A DNA stretch of 15,423 bases from Chitinophagaceae bacterium (GTDB lineage Bacteria; Bacteroidota; Bacteroidia; Chitinophagales; Chitinophagaceae). This document shows, one piece after another, positions 1 through 8,099 of the stretch (positions are counted from its first letter, which is position 1; each line of letters opens with the position of its first letter). A program made the translations under genes and the position numbers. The stretch covers positions 1-15,423 of the forward strand of contig JAIEQT010000363.1 in NCBI GenBank assembly GCA_019747455.1, written 5' to 3'. Below the pieces are notes generated by a model. It was given only the letters and a program-made list of their open reading frames with translations, had not been told where the DNA came from and did no database searches.

Positions 1-1481
1 TTAGCATCGATAAAATAGTCTACTATATCAATTTCTGTTAGCCCAGTATCATTTATTAAAATAGTGAGACCATCAAAAAGGTTTTTACCTGAATTAAACT
101 TCGGCCTTGTTTCTGGACGTAGTTGAAAATTTACTACTTGATTAATATCACCATTTTTATTTCTAAGTTGATCATTAAGCTGCGCGGCTACCTCTTGTGT
201 AAAATTTTTAAATGAAGGACTATTTTTTACAGCATTATCAAGAACACTGCTTCTAAACTCACCCCCTACTTTATCACAAAACTGATTATAGATAGCTAAG
301 CCAACATTGCGTAGTACATTTTTTGTAAAAAATTTTATTAAATACTCCATGTAAGACTTTAAACTAGATTCTGGAATTATTGTAGGATTTAAAAAATTTA
401 CATTTACCCCAGACAGATCTCCTCCGGAATGGAAACTACTCTCTTGATTATTAAATCTTGATATAGTTTGTGCGATTTTTCTTTTAGGAAAACCAAAATA
501 TTGTTCATCGTTATTAGCCGACATATCGATCACATATCCTAAATCAATTAAGGGCTCGTCTCCGAGCTCTTCTGACGGTATACCTTCAATTAAAAAAGGA
601 TTTTCTTTATCCCAAGAATTCCAGTCATTTTGTATAGGTAGAATACCAAACTCATTTTTTTGCATTACTGCTTCTCCAGAGTTTGGATCATAAATATTCT
701 GAGAAAAATTTGAATAGTAATTAGCATTAGTATTTCCATAAAAACCCCCATAATATGGAAACCATAAGCTAATATTATAATCAGGATAATTTTGAGAAAC
801 ATTTGGTAGATTATAGTATAAGTAGAAGTCTAACCAATTAAACTCTGACTGTCCACCACCTCCATCAAATATCTCCCCCTCCATTTGTTTTGGTTGACCC
901 CCGCCGCCTAATACAGAACAAAGTGTCCAATTACCATTGTCATCCTTCGCAGGTACTGCAAAAAGATATCGCCCTATACACCACAATAGTTGTGAAAACC
1001 AACTTGGGCCCCCACCATTAGAGGAGGTTGAACGCATATTGGATTTAATTGAATTCTTCAATATGAAATTTTCGAAGGCGCTACTCTTCCCATTTTTATA
1101 CTCCACTTTTAAGTGTTTAAAAGTTGAAAAGTCAATAAGTTCAATCATACCTGAATAACCAGTAGCACTTATATTTTTCTCATCCACTTTTCTTATGAAG
1201 TTAGTTGATAGTCTATCAAATTTATCTTTTATGAAAAAAAGTTCTCCGTCACCGTGTAGTAGCGGCACCTTTATTACAAAGGTATTTTTAAAAAAAGTTT
1301 TTTGGATGCTATTCGTATCAGCCTTAGGAGCATTGGGCAACAATAAATTATACCACAGTAACCAGCTCATAATTTCTTGCTTACTTATATTTTCTTGTCT
1401 TGGAAAGGTATATTTATCAACTTTCTTATTGCAACTACCTGCTAGAAAAATACATATCAAAAAATACAAACTTCTTTTCAT
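1..1481 (-). CDS. Large putative lipoprotein of unknown function, 3' end outside window
   Basis: An uninterrupted minus-strand reading frame runs 493 codons from ATG (1479-1481) to the left edge with no stop, so the C-terminus is missing. The N-terminus (MKRSLYFLICIFLAGSC) is a lipoprotein signal peptide: a short basic n-region, a hydrophobic core, and a lipobox ending at Cys17. The residues after Cys17 (NKKVDKY) lack the acidic run described as a surface-export signal in some Bacteroidota, so I cannot place it inside or outside the outer membrane. The mature part is rich in Gly, Asn, Tyr and Phe, with Gly clusters near residues 155, 195 and 208 that look like flexible linkers. Residues from about 375 on look more globular and helical. 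A weak -7-like box (AATTTTTG, minus strand, 1522-1529) lies about 40 bases upstream. I recognise no family. It is divergent from the carB fragment. That it is a real coding region is well supported; the function is unknown. Confidence 0.8.
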   Translation of the reverse strand, partial: MKRSLYFLICIFLAGSCNKKVDKYTFPRQENISKQEIMSWLLWYNLLLPNAPKADTNSIQKTFFKNTFVIKVPLLHGDGELFFIKDKFDRLSTNFIRKVDEKNISATGYSGMIELIDFSTFKHLKVEYKNGKSSAFENFILKNSIKSNMRSTSSNGGGPSWFSQLLWCIGRYLFAVPAKDDNGNWTLCSVLGGGGQPKQMEGEIFDGGGGQSEFNWLDFYLYYNLPNVSQNYPDYNISLWFPYYGGFYGNTNANYYSNFSQNIYDPNSGEAVMQKNEFGILPIQNDWNSWDKENPFLIEGIPSEELGDEPLIDLGYVIDMSANNDEQYFGFPKRKIAQTISRFNNQESSFHSGGDLSGVNVNFLNPTIIPESSLKSYMEYLIKFFTKNVLRNVGLAIYNQFCDKVGGEFRSSVLDNAVKNSPSFKNFTQEVAAQLNDQLRNKNGDINQVVNFQLRPETRPKFNSGKNLFDGLTILINDTGLTEIDIVDYFIDA

Positions 1482-1552
1482 AGATATTTTTTATGAAAAT
1501 AACACTTGCATCAAGATTGTGCAAAAATTTTAATTAGCATTTGGAAAACCCC

Positions 1553-1560
1553 TAATTTTG
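1553..1560 (+). promoter_or_regulatory. Bacteroidota -7 promoter box for the carB half-gene
   Basis: TAATTTTG matches TAnnTTTG exactly and is followed by CGC. A start site a few bases downstream would give a leader of roughly 10-13 bases before the ATG at 1577. No clear -33 TTG/TTTG element is seen at the usual distance. Confidence 0.5.
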
Positions 1561-1576
1561 CGCAATTCCTCTATAA

Positions 1577-2770
1577 ATGAACCCTACACTCCCTTCCAAC
1601 GAATCGATCCCTTCAAAAAAGAAAAAAATTATTGTATTGGGTAGCGGCCCTAACCGAATCGGACAAGGGATCGAGTTCGATTATTGCTGTGTGCACGGAC
1701 TACTGGCCATAAAAGAGTGTGGTTATGAAGCCATTATGGTAAACTGTAACCCCGAAACAGTTTCTACCGATTTCGACATGGCTGATAAACTGTATTTCGA
1801 GCCAGTTTTTTGGGAGCATCTCTGGGAAATTATAGAGCTAGAGAAACCCGAGGGTGTAATTGTTCAGCTAGGCGGACAAACAGCCCTCAAACTGGCCAAA
1901 CGCTTGCATGAGAAAGGAATCAAAATTATCGGTACCTCTTTCGATAATATGGATATTGCCGAAGATAGAGGTCGCTTTAGCGATCTTTTAAAAGAACTAA
2001 ATATCCCCTACCCTGAATACGGAACTGCCTATACCGCAGAAGAAGCCATTGAAGTAGCAAACAAAGTGGGTTACCCTGTTTTAGTGAGGCCTAGTTATGT
2101 ATTAGGCGGACAAAGAATGCGGATTGTAATTAACGATGATGAGGTTGAAAAAGCAGTTATCAGCTTATTAAAACATATTCCGGGTAACAAAATTCTGATC
2201 GATCATTTTCTCGATCGTTGTCAGGAAGCCGAGGTAGATGCCATTTTTGATGGAGAGAATTTCCATATTATGGGTATTATGGAACATATCGAACCCGCAG
2301 GTATTCATAGCGGGGATAGTAACGCGGTATTACCTGCTTTCAACCTCACCCCTTTGGTTGTTGAAACCATGGAATATTATTCCGAAAAAATTGCGCGGGC
2401 ATTAAATATCAAAGGTCTCATTAATATTCAGTTTGCTATTAAGGATGGTAAAGTATACGTAATTGAGGCTAATCCTCGCGCATCTAGAACTACTCCTTTT
2501 ATTGCAAAAGCTTATCAAATACCGTATTTGAATATTGCCACAAAAGTGATGTTGGGTGCTGCAAAACTTACTGAGTTTACTATGGAGAAAAAACTTGAAG
2601 GATATGCCATTAAAGAACCCGTTTTTAGCTTCGATAAGTTCCCCGGTGTAAATAAGGAATTAGGTCCGGAAATGAAGAGTACCGGTGAGGCAATCAGATT
2701 TATTAAAGACTTACGCGATCCCTACTTCCGTACTTTATACAAAGAGCGGAGCATGAATTTAAGTAAATAG
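1577..2770 (+). CDS. carB: Carbamoyl-phosphate synthase large subunit, C-terminal half only
   Basis: The 397 residues correspond to the second ATP-grasp half of CarB, which phosphorylates carbamate to carbamoyl phosphate for pyrimidine and arginine synthesis. They align by eye with E. coli CarB from about residue 550 to the end of the C-terminal synthetase domain. Diagnostic motifs are GSGPNRIGQGIEFDYCC (residues 22-38), VNCNPETVSTDFD, GVIVQLGGQT, RPSYVLGGQ and IEANPRASRT. The end (LGPEMKSTGEAI ... RSMNLSK) looks like the natural end of Bacteroidota CarB proteins, which lack the allosteric MGS-like domain. The whole first half (carboxyphosphate synthetase plus oligomerisation domain, about 540 residues) is absent. 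The codon before the ATG is a stop, and the bases upstream do not encode the missing part. The start falls in the linker between halves. The frame is intact and has its own -7 box, so a true split gene is possible, as known in some archaea and in Aquifex. A 5'-truncated copy is the alternative. Confidence 0.9.
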   Translation: MNPTLPSNESIPSKKKKIIVLGSGPNRIGQGIEFDYCCVHGLLAIKECGYEAIMVNCNPETVSTDFDMADKLYFEPVFWEHLWEIIELEKPEGVIVQLGGQTALKLAKRLHEKGIKIIGTSFDNMDIAEDRGRFSDLLKELNIPYPEYGTAYTAEEAIEVANKVGYPVLVRPSYVLGGQRMRIVINDDEVEKAVISLLKHIPGNKILIDHFLDRCQEAEVDAIFDGENFHIMGIMEHIEPAGIHSGDSNAVLPAFNLTPLVVETMEYYSEKIARALNIKGLINIQFAIKDGKVYVIEANPRASRTTPFIAKAYQIPYLNIATKVMLGAAKLTEFTMEKKLEGYAIKEPVFSFDKFPGVNKELGPEMKSTGEAIRFIKDLRDPYFRTLYKERSMNLSK

Positions 2771-2791
2771 CGTATTTATACCTGATTTTCG

Positions 2792-2820
2792 AAGCCGTGA
2801 TTTTTATCATGGCTTTTTTT
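2792..2820 (+). terminator. Rho-independent terminator after carB half-gene
   Basis: The arms AAGCCGTGAT (2792-2801) and ATCATGGCTT (2806-2815) pair over 10 bp with one G-T wobble around a TTTT loop, followed by a T run to 2820. It lies about 20 bases after the carB stop and just before the comEC-like start, so it separates the two genes. Confidence 0.7.
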
Positions 2821-2833
2821 GTATGTTTTTTTC

Positions 2834-4375
2834 ATGCAACGCATTATTCGCGAAAAATCGTGGTATGAATATCCACTTATAAAAATGGGTTTCTTCTTTA
2901 TGGGAGGATTAGTAATTGGTAAATACCTGCCAGTATTTTCATTAACTATTATACAATGCATTTTAGCCTTTAGCTTACTCCTTTTCACATTACTCCGTTT
3001 TGCAAACTATAAAATCGCCTATCGGTTACAACTTTTCACGGCTGTATTACTCTGTAATACTATTTTATCTTTCGGCGTATTATGCATGCAGCTTCGCCTA
3101 GCCGAAATTCCAAGTAATGATGCCAAAAAAACGCAGAGCTTAGTTTTAATAAAAATAGAAGAACCATTACAGCAAAATAAAAAATCGTATACCACACTTG
3201 GTCGAATTCTTCAATGGCAATCAATGAATACAATAGAAAAAAGACAAGGAATCATTCGTATGTATTTCCCTCTTTCTATTAATAAGGCTATGATTACACC
3301 AAATAATTGGATCGTTCTCTATAAAACACCCCAACTCATTGCATCCCAAAAAAATAACGGTTTCGATTATAAGCACTACGCCTTTATACAACAAATCTAC
3401 TATCAAGTATATGTGCAAGAGAATGATATGGAGTTAGTGAAAAAAGAAAAAGTGCCTTTGTTTACAGACCTGTTATTTACTACAAAAAACAGTATTATTA
3501 AACTACTCGATCAATATATTGAAGGAAAGCAAGAAGCTGGGATAGCGCAAGCTTTACTCATTGGCTTTAAAAGGAATATAGATAAATCACTGCTCGATGC
3601 TTATAGTAAAACAGGCATTATACATATTATAGCTATCAGTGGTATGCATTTGGGTATGATTTATTTACTGCTTTTAAAGCTCTTATACCCATTACGAAAT
3701 AAAAACCAGTACCCGGTTATAGAATTTATCATAGTAGTAATAATCATATGGCTCTTCACCCTGCTTACTGGCGCTGCACCAAGTATAGTACGCGCTGCCA
3801 TAATATTCTCTTGCATGAGTATGGGTAAGCTATTGAAAAGAAAATATAATTCTTTAAACGCATTAGCCTTTGCAGCACTTTGTATTCTTTTCTATAACCC
3901 CTTGCTTATAGACGATATTGGCTTCCAACTTTCATTTGCTGCTGTTATCAGTATCATATGCTTTTATCTTCCTATCAAAAAGTTATTATACATTGAAAAT
4001 AAAATACTCTTACTATGCTGGGAATCAACAAGCATAACAATATCTGCCCAAATACTCACGCTTCCCTTATTACTTTATCATTTCCATCAATTCCCTGTTA
4101 TTTTTTTATTTACAAACTTTATAGCTGTCCCTATTTCAGGAGTAGTGTTGTATCTAGAAATATTATTATTAGCAGTTAGCCCGATCCGTCTCATAGCAAG
4201 CTTGTTTGGCAAGTCCATTTATCTGCTTCTCGCCTGGCTTAATAATTGGGTAGCAGCTATGGCCAGTTTACCCTTTACTAGTATTAGCAATATTTCTATT
4301 ACCATCCCTCAAACATTGGCTATTTATATATTTATTATTATTTTAAGCAGTTTAAAAAGAGAAAAATATGTATAA
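2834..4375 (+). CDS. comEC: ComEC/Rec2-type DNA-uptake channel, short form
   Basis: A 513-residue polytopic membrane protein. N-terminal membrane segments (about residues 15-85) are followed by a soluble stretch resembling the DUF4131 OB-like domain (about 95-200). The Competence channel domain follows, with the family hallmark HIIAISGMHLG near residue 270, then GAAPSIVRAA and DIGFQLSFAAV, and several further hydrophobic helices. In competent bacteria ComEC carries single-stranded DNA across the inner membrane. The protein ends at SSLKREKYV, straight after the last helix. The metallo-beta-lactamase-like domain of many ComEC proteins is absent, and it is shorter than the Bacteroidota homologues I recall (around 650-700 residues). 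I chose ATG 2834: the upstream in-frame TTG at 2819 lies in the T-tract of the preceding terminator. purH starts 29 bases downstream. The family call is firm; full function is uncertain. Confidence 0.85.
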   Translation: MQRIIREKSWYEYPLIKMGFFFMGGLVIGKYLPVFSLTIIQCILAFSLLLFTLLRFANYKIAYRLQLFTAVLLCNTILSFGVLCMQLRLAEIPSNDAKKTQSLVLIKIEEPLQQNKKSYTTLGRILQWQSMNTIEKRQGIIRMYFPLSINKAMITPNNWIVLYKTPQLIASQKNNGFDYKHYAFIQQIYYQVYVQENDMELVKKEKVPLFTDLLFTTKNSIIKLLDQYIEGKQEAGIAQALLIGFKRNIDKSLLDAYSKTGIIHIIAISGMHLGMIYLLLLKLLYPLRNKNQYPVIEFIIVVIIIWLFTLLTGAAPSIVRAAIIFSCMSMGKLLKRKYNSLNALAFAALCILFYNPLLIDDIGFQLSFAAVISIICFYLPIKKLLYIENKILLLCWESTSITISAQILTLPLLLYHFHQFPVIFLFTNFIAVPISGVVLYLEILLLAVSPIRLIASLFGKSIYLLLAWLNNWVAAMASLPFTSISNISITIPQTLAIYIFIIILSSLKREKYV

Positions 4376-4390
4376 GAAACAAAGAGCGCT

Positions 4391-4398
4391 TACTTTTG
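4391..4398 (+). promoter_or_regulatory. -7 promoter box for purH (near-leaderless transcript)
   Basis: TACTTTTG is an exact TAnnTTTG match followed by CGC. The purH ATG begins only 7 bases after its last G. Transcription starting about 4-7 bases beyond the box would begin at or just before the start codon. No -33 element is evident. Confidence 0.55.
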
Positions 4399-4404
4399 CG
4401 CATC

Positions 4405-5895
4405 ATGCAAAAGAAAATACAATCTGCCCTTATTTCTGTCTTCTATAAAGACGGTTTAGCTCCCATAGCCCAAGAATTACACCGTTTAGGTATCACTATT
4501 TACTCTACCGGTGGTACACAGCAGTTTTTAGAATCATTAGCCATCCCTTGTATACCTGTAGAAAGTTTAACCGGTTATCCTTCTATTCTGGGAGGAAGAG
4601 TAAAAACACTACATCCGGTAGTTTTTGGTGGTATTTTAGGAAGAAGATATGAGGAACAGGATATAGCAGAAATGAAGCAATATGAAATACCCGAAATAGA
4701 TCTGGTGATTGTAGACCTTTATCCGTTCGAAGAAACACTTCGTAACACTACAGAAGAAAAAGCAATCATTGAGAAAATCGATATTGGCGGTCCCAGCATG
4801 ATTCGTGCGGCAGCAAAAAATTTCAGGGATATTACTGTTATTGCTGCTAAAGATAGTTATGAGAATCTATTAACGCTTCTTCAAACGCAAGGAGGTATTA
4901 CCGGTATAGAACAGCGTAAAGCCTTTGCTGCTAAGGCTTTTGAAGTGGTTATGAATTATGATATCGCGATTAGTAATTACTTTAACCCCGTTCAGCAGCA
5001 AATACTACGCTATGGCGAAAATCCACATCAAAAAGCAATATTTAGCGGTAACCTAGGTGAGCTGTTTACACAATTAAATGGTAAGGAATTATCTTATAAT
5101 AACTTAGTAGATGTTGATGCGGCAATACAATTGATTCAAGATTTTAAAAATTATGATAAGGCCGTATTCGGTATCATTAAACATACTAATGTTTGCGGTA
5201 TTGCTGCCAGAAATACACTCAAAGATAGCTGGGATGCAGCTTTAGCCGGCGATCCGGAAAGTGCTTTTGGTGGTGTATTAGTTACAAATACAACGCTGGA
5301 TGAAGCTACTGCCGATGCCATTAATGAAATATTTTTTGAAGTATTGATAGCCCCCGCATATACCGAAGAAGCTTTAACTATTTTAAAAACAAAGAGGAAT
5401 AGAATTTTGCTTCAGTCGTTACAAGTACCTATTAACAATAGTATGAAAAAATCGGTATTAAATGGTTGGCTAGAACAAGATACCGATACCCTCAATTATG
5501 AGAAATGGGAAGAAGCAGGAAGGCGTACCTGTACCGATAAGGAAAAAGAAGATCTTATATTCGCTAATATTGTTTGTAAGCATTTAAAGAGCAATGCCAT
5601 TGCTTTAGTAAGAGACTTGCAACTGGTGGGTAAAGGTTGCGGACAAACCAGCCGCATAGATGCACTACGCCATGCTTTAGAAAAAGCCAAACAATTCAAC
5701 TTTGAACTGAATGATGCTGTATTGGCATCGGATGCTTTTTTCCCTTTTAATGATTGTATTCAGATTGCGCATACAGCAGGTATCAAAGCTTTCATACAAC
5801 CGGGGGGATCTGTTAGAGATAAGGATAGTATTGCTTATGCCATAGAAAACGGATTAGCCATGGTGCTTACCGGTACCCGGCATTTTAAACATTAA
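4405..5895 (+). CDS. purH: Bifunctional AICAR transformylase / IMP cyclohydrolase
   Basis: PurH performs the last two steps of de novo IMP synthesis: formyl transfer from 10-formyl-THF to AICAR, then ring closure of FAICAR. The 496-residue product has the usual two-part layout. The N-terminal MGS-like cyclohydrolase domain (about 1-145) shows STGGT, GGRVKTLHP and DIGGPSMIRAAAKN. The C-terminal transformylase domain shows YGENPHQKA, the Lys-His pair of IIKHTNVCG, DAFFPFNDC and QPGGSVRD, ending in TGTRHFKH. The KHxNxCG motif carries Val where Pro or Ala is more common. ATG 4405 is preferred because MQKKIQSALISVF matches the family N-terminus. The in-frame TTG at 4396 sits inside the -7 box. The stop overlaps the next start by one base (TAATG), indicating co-transcription with the transporter gene. 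Confidence 0.95.
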   Translation: MQKKIQSALISVFYKDGLAPIAQELHRLGITIYSTGGTQQFLESLAIPCIPVESLTGYPSILGGRVKTLHPVVFGGILGRRYEEQDIAEMKQYEIPEIDLVIVDLYPFEETLRNTTEEKAIIEKIDIGGPSMIRAAAKNFRDITVIAAKDSYENLLTLLQTQGGITGIEQRKAFAAKAFEVVMNYDIAISNYFNPVQQQILRYGENPHQKAIFSGNLGELFTQLNGKELSYNNLVDVDAAIQLIQDFKNYDKAVFGIIKHTNVCGIAARNTLKDSWDAALAGDPESAFGGVLVTNTTLDEATADAINEIFFEVLIAPAYTEEALTILKTKRNRILLQSLQVPINNSMKKSVLNGWLEQDTDTLNYEKWEEAGRRTCTDKEKEDLIFANIVCKHLKSNAIALVRDLQLVGKGCGQTSRIDALRHALEKAKQFNFELNDAVLASDAFFPFNDCIQIAHTAGIKAFIQPGGSVRDKDSIAYAIENGLAMVLTGTRHFKH

Positions 5896-6815
5896 TGAAT
5901 ATCAGTACAAAACATAAAGCTTATTTCGCATTATTTATCACCAGTACTGTTTGGGGTACTAGTTGGATAGCCAGTAAAATAGCCGTAAAATATACTCCTG
6001 CCTTAGAAGTATCTGCTATAAGGCAAGGTATAGCGGGACTAATATTTGTACTTTTCTTTTTAGTTAAAGGTGAAAAATTACCAAGCCGCAAACAATTTAT
6101 TTGGTTAGCCGGTATGAGTGTTTTACTTTTTGTATCGGCTAATGGTTTTGCTACCATTGGTTTGCAATATATATCAAGTGGGTTAGGAGCACTAATATCA
6201 GCTTTGTATCCTTTAAGTGTTGTAATCATTGAACGGATTTTTTATAAAAATACCCGAATCAATACGCAAACATTTATTGGTATCTTTTTAGGATTAGGAG
6301 GTATTGGATTGGTATTTTACGAAAACGCATTTCACCATCATGCCGAAGGATATATTATCGGTATTATTTTTTCTGTTATAGCCATGCTTAGTTGGGCAAT
6401 TGGCACCATTTATATTGCAAGAACAAAGATGAAAATTAATCCATACTATGCTACTGGCTGGGAAATGATTTGCGCTTCGGTTATTCTTTTTATGATGAGT
6501 GTGGCTACCGGCAAATATATCCCTATTAGCGCTATACCTTACCAAACATGGCTTTCGATAGGTTATTTGGTTTCTATGGGGTCTGTTATTACATTCGTTG
6601 CGTTTATCTATACAATGAAACATTTACAACCATCTATCGCTGCATTATATGCTTATATCAATCCGATTGTGGCGATACTGATTGGATCAGTATTTATAAA
6701 CGACCCACTTACAATCAATATTATCCTCGGTTCTATCATTACCCTAATCGGTGTATTCATAGTAAACCAAAGTCTCAAAAAACAACGCGATCTAGCAAGT
6801 AAAATTACTGATTAG
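5895..6815 (+). CDS. EamA-family (DMT superfamily) inner-membrane transporter
   Basis: The 306-residue protein has about ten hydrophobic helices arranged as two EamA repeats (about 10-145 and 155-295). The family-typical opening TSTVWGTSWIASKIAV lies near residue 15, and the second repeat ends with LQPSIAALYAYINPIVAILIG. Members export metabolites such as amino acids or nucleobase-related compounds, but the substrate cannot be read from sequence. The ATG overlaps the purH stop by one base, so it is probably translationally coupled to purH. A purine-related substrate would be a guess from context only. The last 24 bases overlap the 3' end of the opposing minus-strand gene, and no terminator hairpin is visible between them. 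Confidence 0.85.
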   Translation: MNISTKHKAYFALFITSTVWGTSWIASKIAVKYTPALEVSAIRQGIAGLIFVLFFLVKGEKLPSRKQFIWLAGMSVLLFVSANGFATIGLQYISSGLGALISALYPLSVVIIERIFYKNTRINTQTFIGIFLGLGGIGLVFYENAFHHHAEGYIIGIIFSVIAMLSWAIGTIYIARTKMKINPYYATGWEMICASVILFMMSVATGKYIPISAIPYQTWLSIGYLVSMGSVITFVAFIYTMKHLQPSIAALYAYINPIVAILIGSVFINDPLTINIILGSIITLIGVFIVNQSLKKQRDLASKITD

Positions 6816-8099
6816 AAAATCTGCATAGGTTAATTTCCAATCAATAAAATCAGGCTGATTAGTAAGAAAATTATTATGATGTATCATTATACATTCGCCA
6901 CCATATTTTTGTATGGTATCCATATATTGTTGCATCATTGTAGCCGCCTCAGTAACAGGAATCGATAACTGAAAAATAGAGCTACTGTCCATATAACAAA
7001 ATGGATGAACAACCAGTGTTGTGGGCAGATCTTTTTCTAGATCATACCATTTATGCGGGAAAGAACAAGAAGCCCTAAATCCATGCACATTCGGATAACC
7101 CATTGAATAATCATCCGTAATACCCGCAGCAATCAGGTTCTGATAGGTTTCCGGAAATTGTAGAAAAATATAGTGTTGTCGTGATTTTGTAATATCAACT
7201 TGGGCATTCAAACGTAAATTGGCTATCTCAGTTTCAAGTAACGAATGATTCGAATTTGATTGCATAGAAGGATGAATACCGATCGAATATTTCGTACTAT
7301 GTTTTTTAATAAGTTTCTGTAAAGCAGGTTTTTGAGGATCTATATTCTTATCAATTCCTTTTTGCCTGTCGGCAAATAAAAAAAAGTATATAGGCTTCAA
7401 ATCTAAACTCGCTTGTAAAATATCCAGCCAGTCGTAAACATCGTATGGATCGGATTTTTGGGAATGTAGAACAGCTATTCTTTCTTCTACTGCAGCAATA
7501 TCTCCCTTACTAAAATCTTTAAAAAATCCAAGGGTGTTACTAATAACACCTCTATACAAATAACTATAAGCAATATCAATATCATAGGTAGGCACAAAAG
7601 AAAATGATGGAAGTTGAAAAGAAAGTGGTAGAAGGTTTTTTTCTAGTAGTTTTTTTAACCAACAATTAATTAAAGGCAGTTGCAGAAAATGATACTTATA
7701 GGCTATCGCATTTTCATGTTTAAATCTACCATATTCATCTGTTGGCGAACTCCTATCATATTCTTCATACCTTGTTATCAAATAAAATGATGCCGCAAAA
7801 AAATCGAATGTAAAGCCCTCTTGGGTTTGAAAAAAAGCAGGCAGCCCTTCCCAAATTATACATTCAATAGTGGGTTGTTCAATTCCTTTTTGTCTTAGTA
7901 AACCATGCGGTTTAATCCAAAGATTGGTTGCTATATTTTGCGTATCTGTATAGGCAATACGGAAACCATCATAGGCATTAAAAACTGTTTGATCAGTAAC
8001 TACTACAGCCTGTTTAAAAAAAATGGTTTCAACAATATAAGAAAGGCGGTTAGTAACCCTATCCGCCAAGATCATTAATACTGGTGGTACTATTTTCAT
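6792..8099 (-). CDS. DUF7033 / polysaccharide-deacetylase-like protein
   Basis: A 435-residue protein that I recognise as the Bacteroidota family pairing an N-terminal DUF7033-like region (about 1-165, with FLITRYEEY-like ITRYEEYDR and DEYGRF) with a C-terminal NodB-like (CE4) barrel. Barrel landmarks are TYDIDIA (171-177, in place of TFDDG), IGIHPS (273-278), GFRAS (340-344) and HHNNF near 407. The classical H-(S/T)-x-x-x-H zinc motif is not clearly present: His276 is followed by PSMQSN. Deacetylase activity is therefore uncertain, although this may be normal for the family. There is no signal peptide. The start overlaps the lutB-like stop by four bases (ATGA), so it is likely the last gene of the minus-strand run. 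The partner activity in the operon is unknown. Confidence 0.75.
   Translation of the reverse strand: MKIVPPVLMILADRVTNRLSYIVETIFFKQAVVVTDQTVFNAYDGFRIAYTDTQNIATNLWIKPHGLLRQKGIEQPTIECIIWEGLPAFFQTQEGFTFDFFAASFYLITRYEEYDRSSPTDEYGRFKHENAIAYKYHFLQLPLINCWLKKLLEKNLLPLSFQLPSFSFVPTYDIDIAYSYLYRGVISNTLGFFKDFSKGDIAAVEERIAVLHSQKSDPYDVYDWLDILQASLDLKPIYFFLFADRQKGIDKNIDPQKPALQKLIKKHSTKYSIGIHPSMQSNSNHSLLETEIANLRLNAQVDITKSRQHYIFLQFPETYQNLIAAGITDDYSMGYPNVHGFRASCSFPHKWYDLEKDLPTTLVVHPFCYMDSSSIFQLSIPVTEAATMMQQYMDTIQKYGGECIMIHHNNFLTNQPDFIDWKLTYADFLISNFTC

Noticed and set aside
937..1533. Two plus-strand open frames (937-1158 and 1195-1533)
   Set aside because: They are antisense to the long lipoprotein frame, show no recognisable motif, and the minus-strand frame has a signal peptide and is continuous.
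2776..2988. Minus-strand frame of 70 codons over the comEC start
   Set aside because: It covers the terminator and the N-terminus of a well-supported membrane protein, and its peptide has no family features.
4396..4404. TTG start for purH
   Set aside because: It lies within the TACTTTTG promoter box; family alignment begins at ATG 4405.
6294..6802. Overlapping open frames on both strands within the transporter gene
   Set aside because: They are out of frame with a clear ten-helix EamA protein and show no domain.
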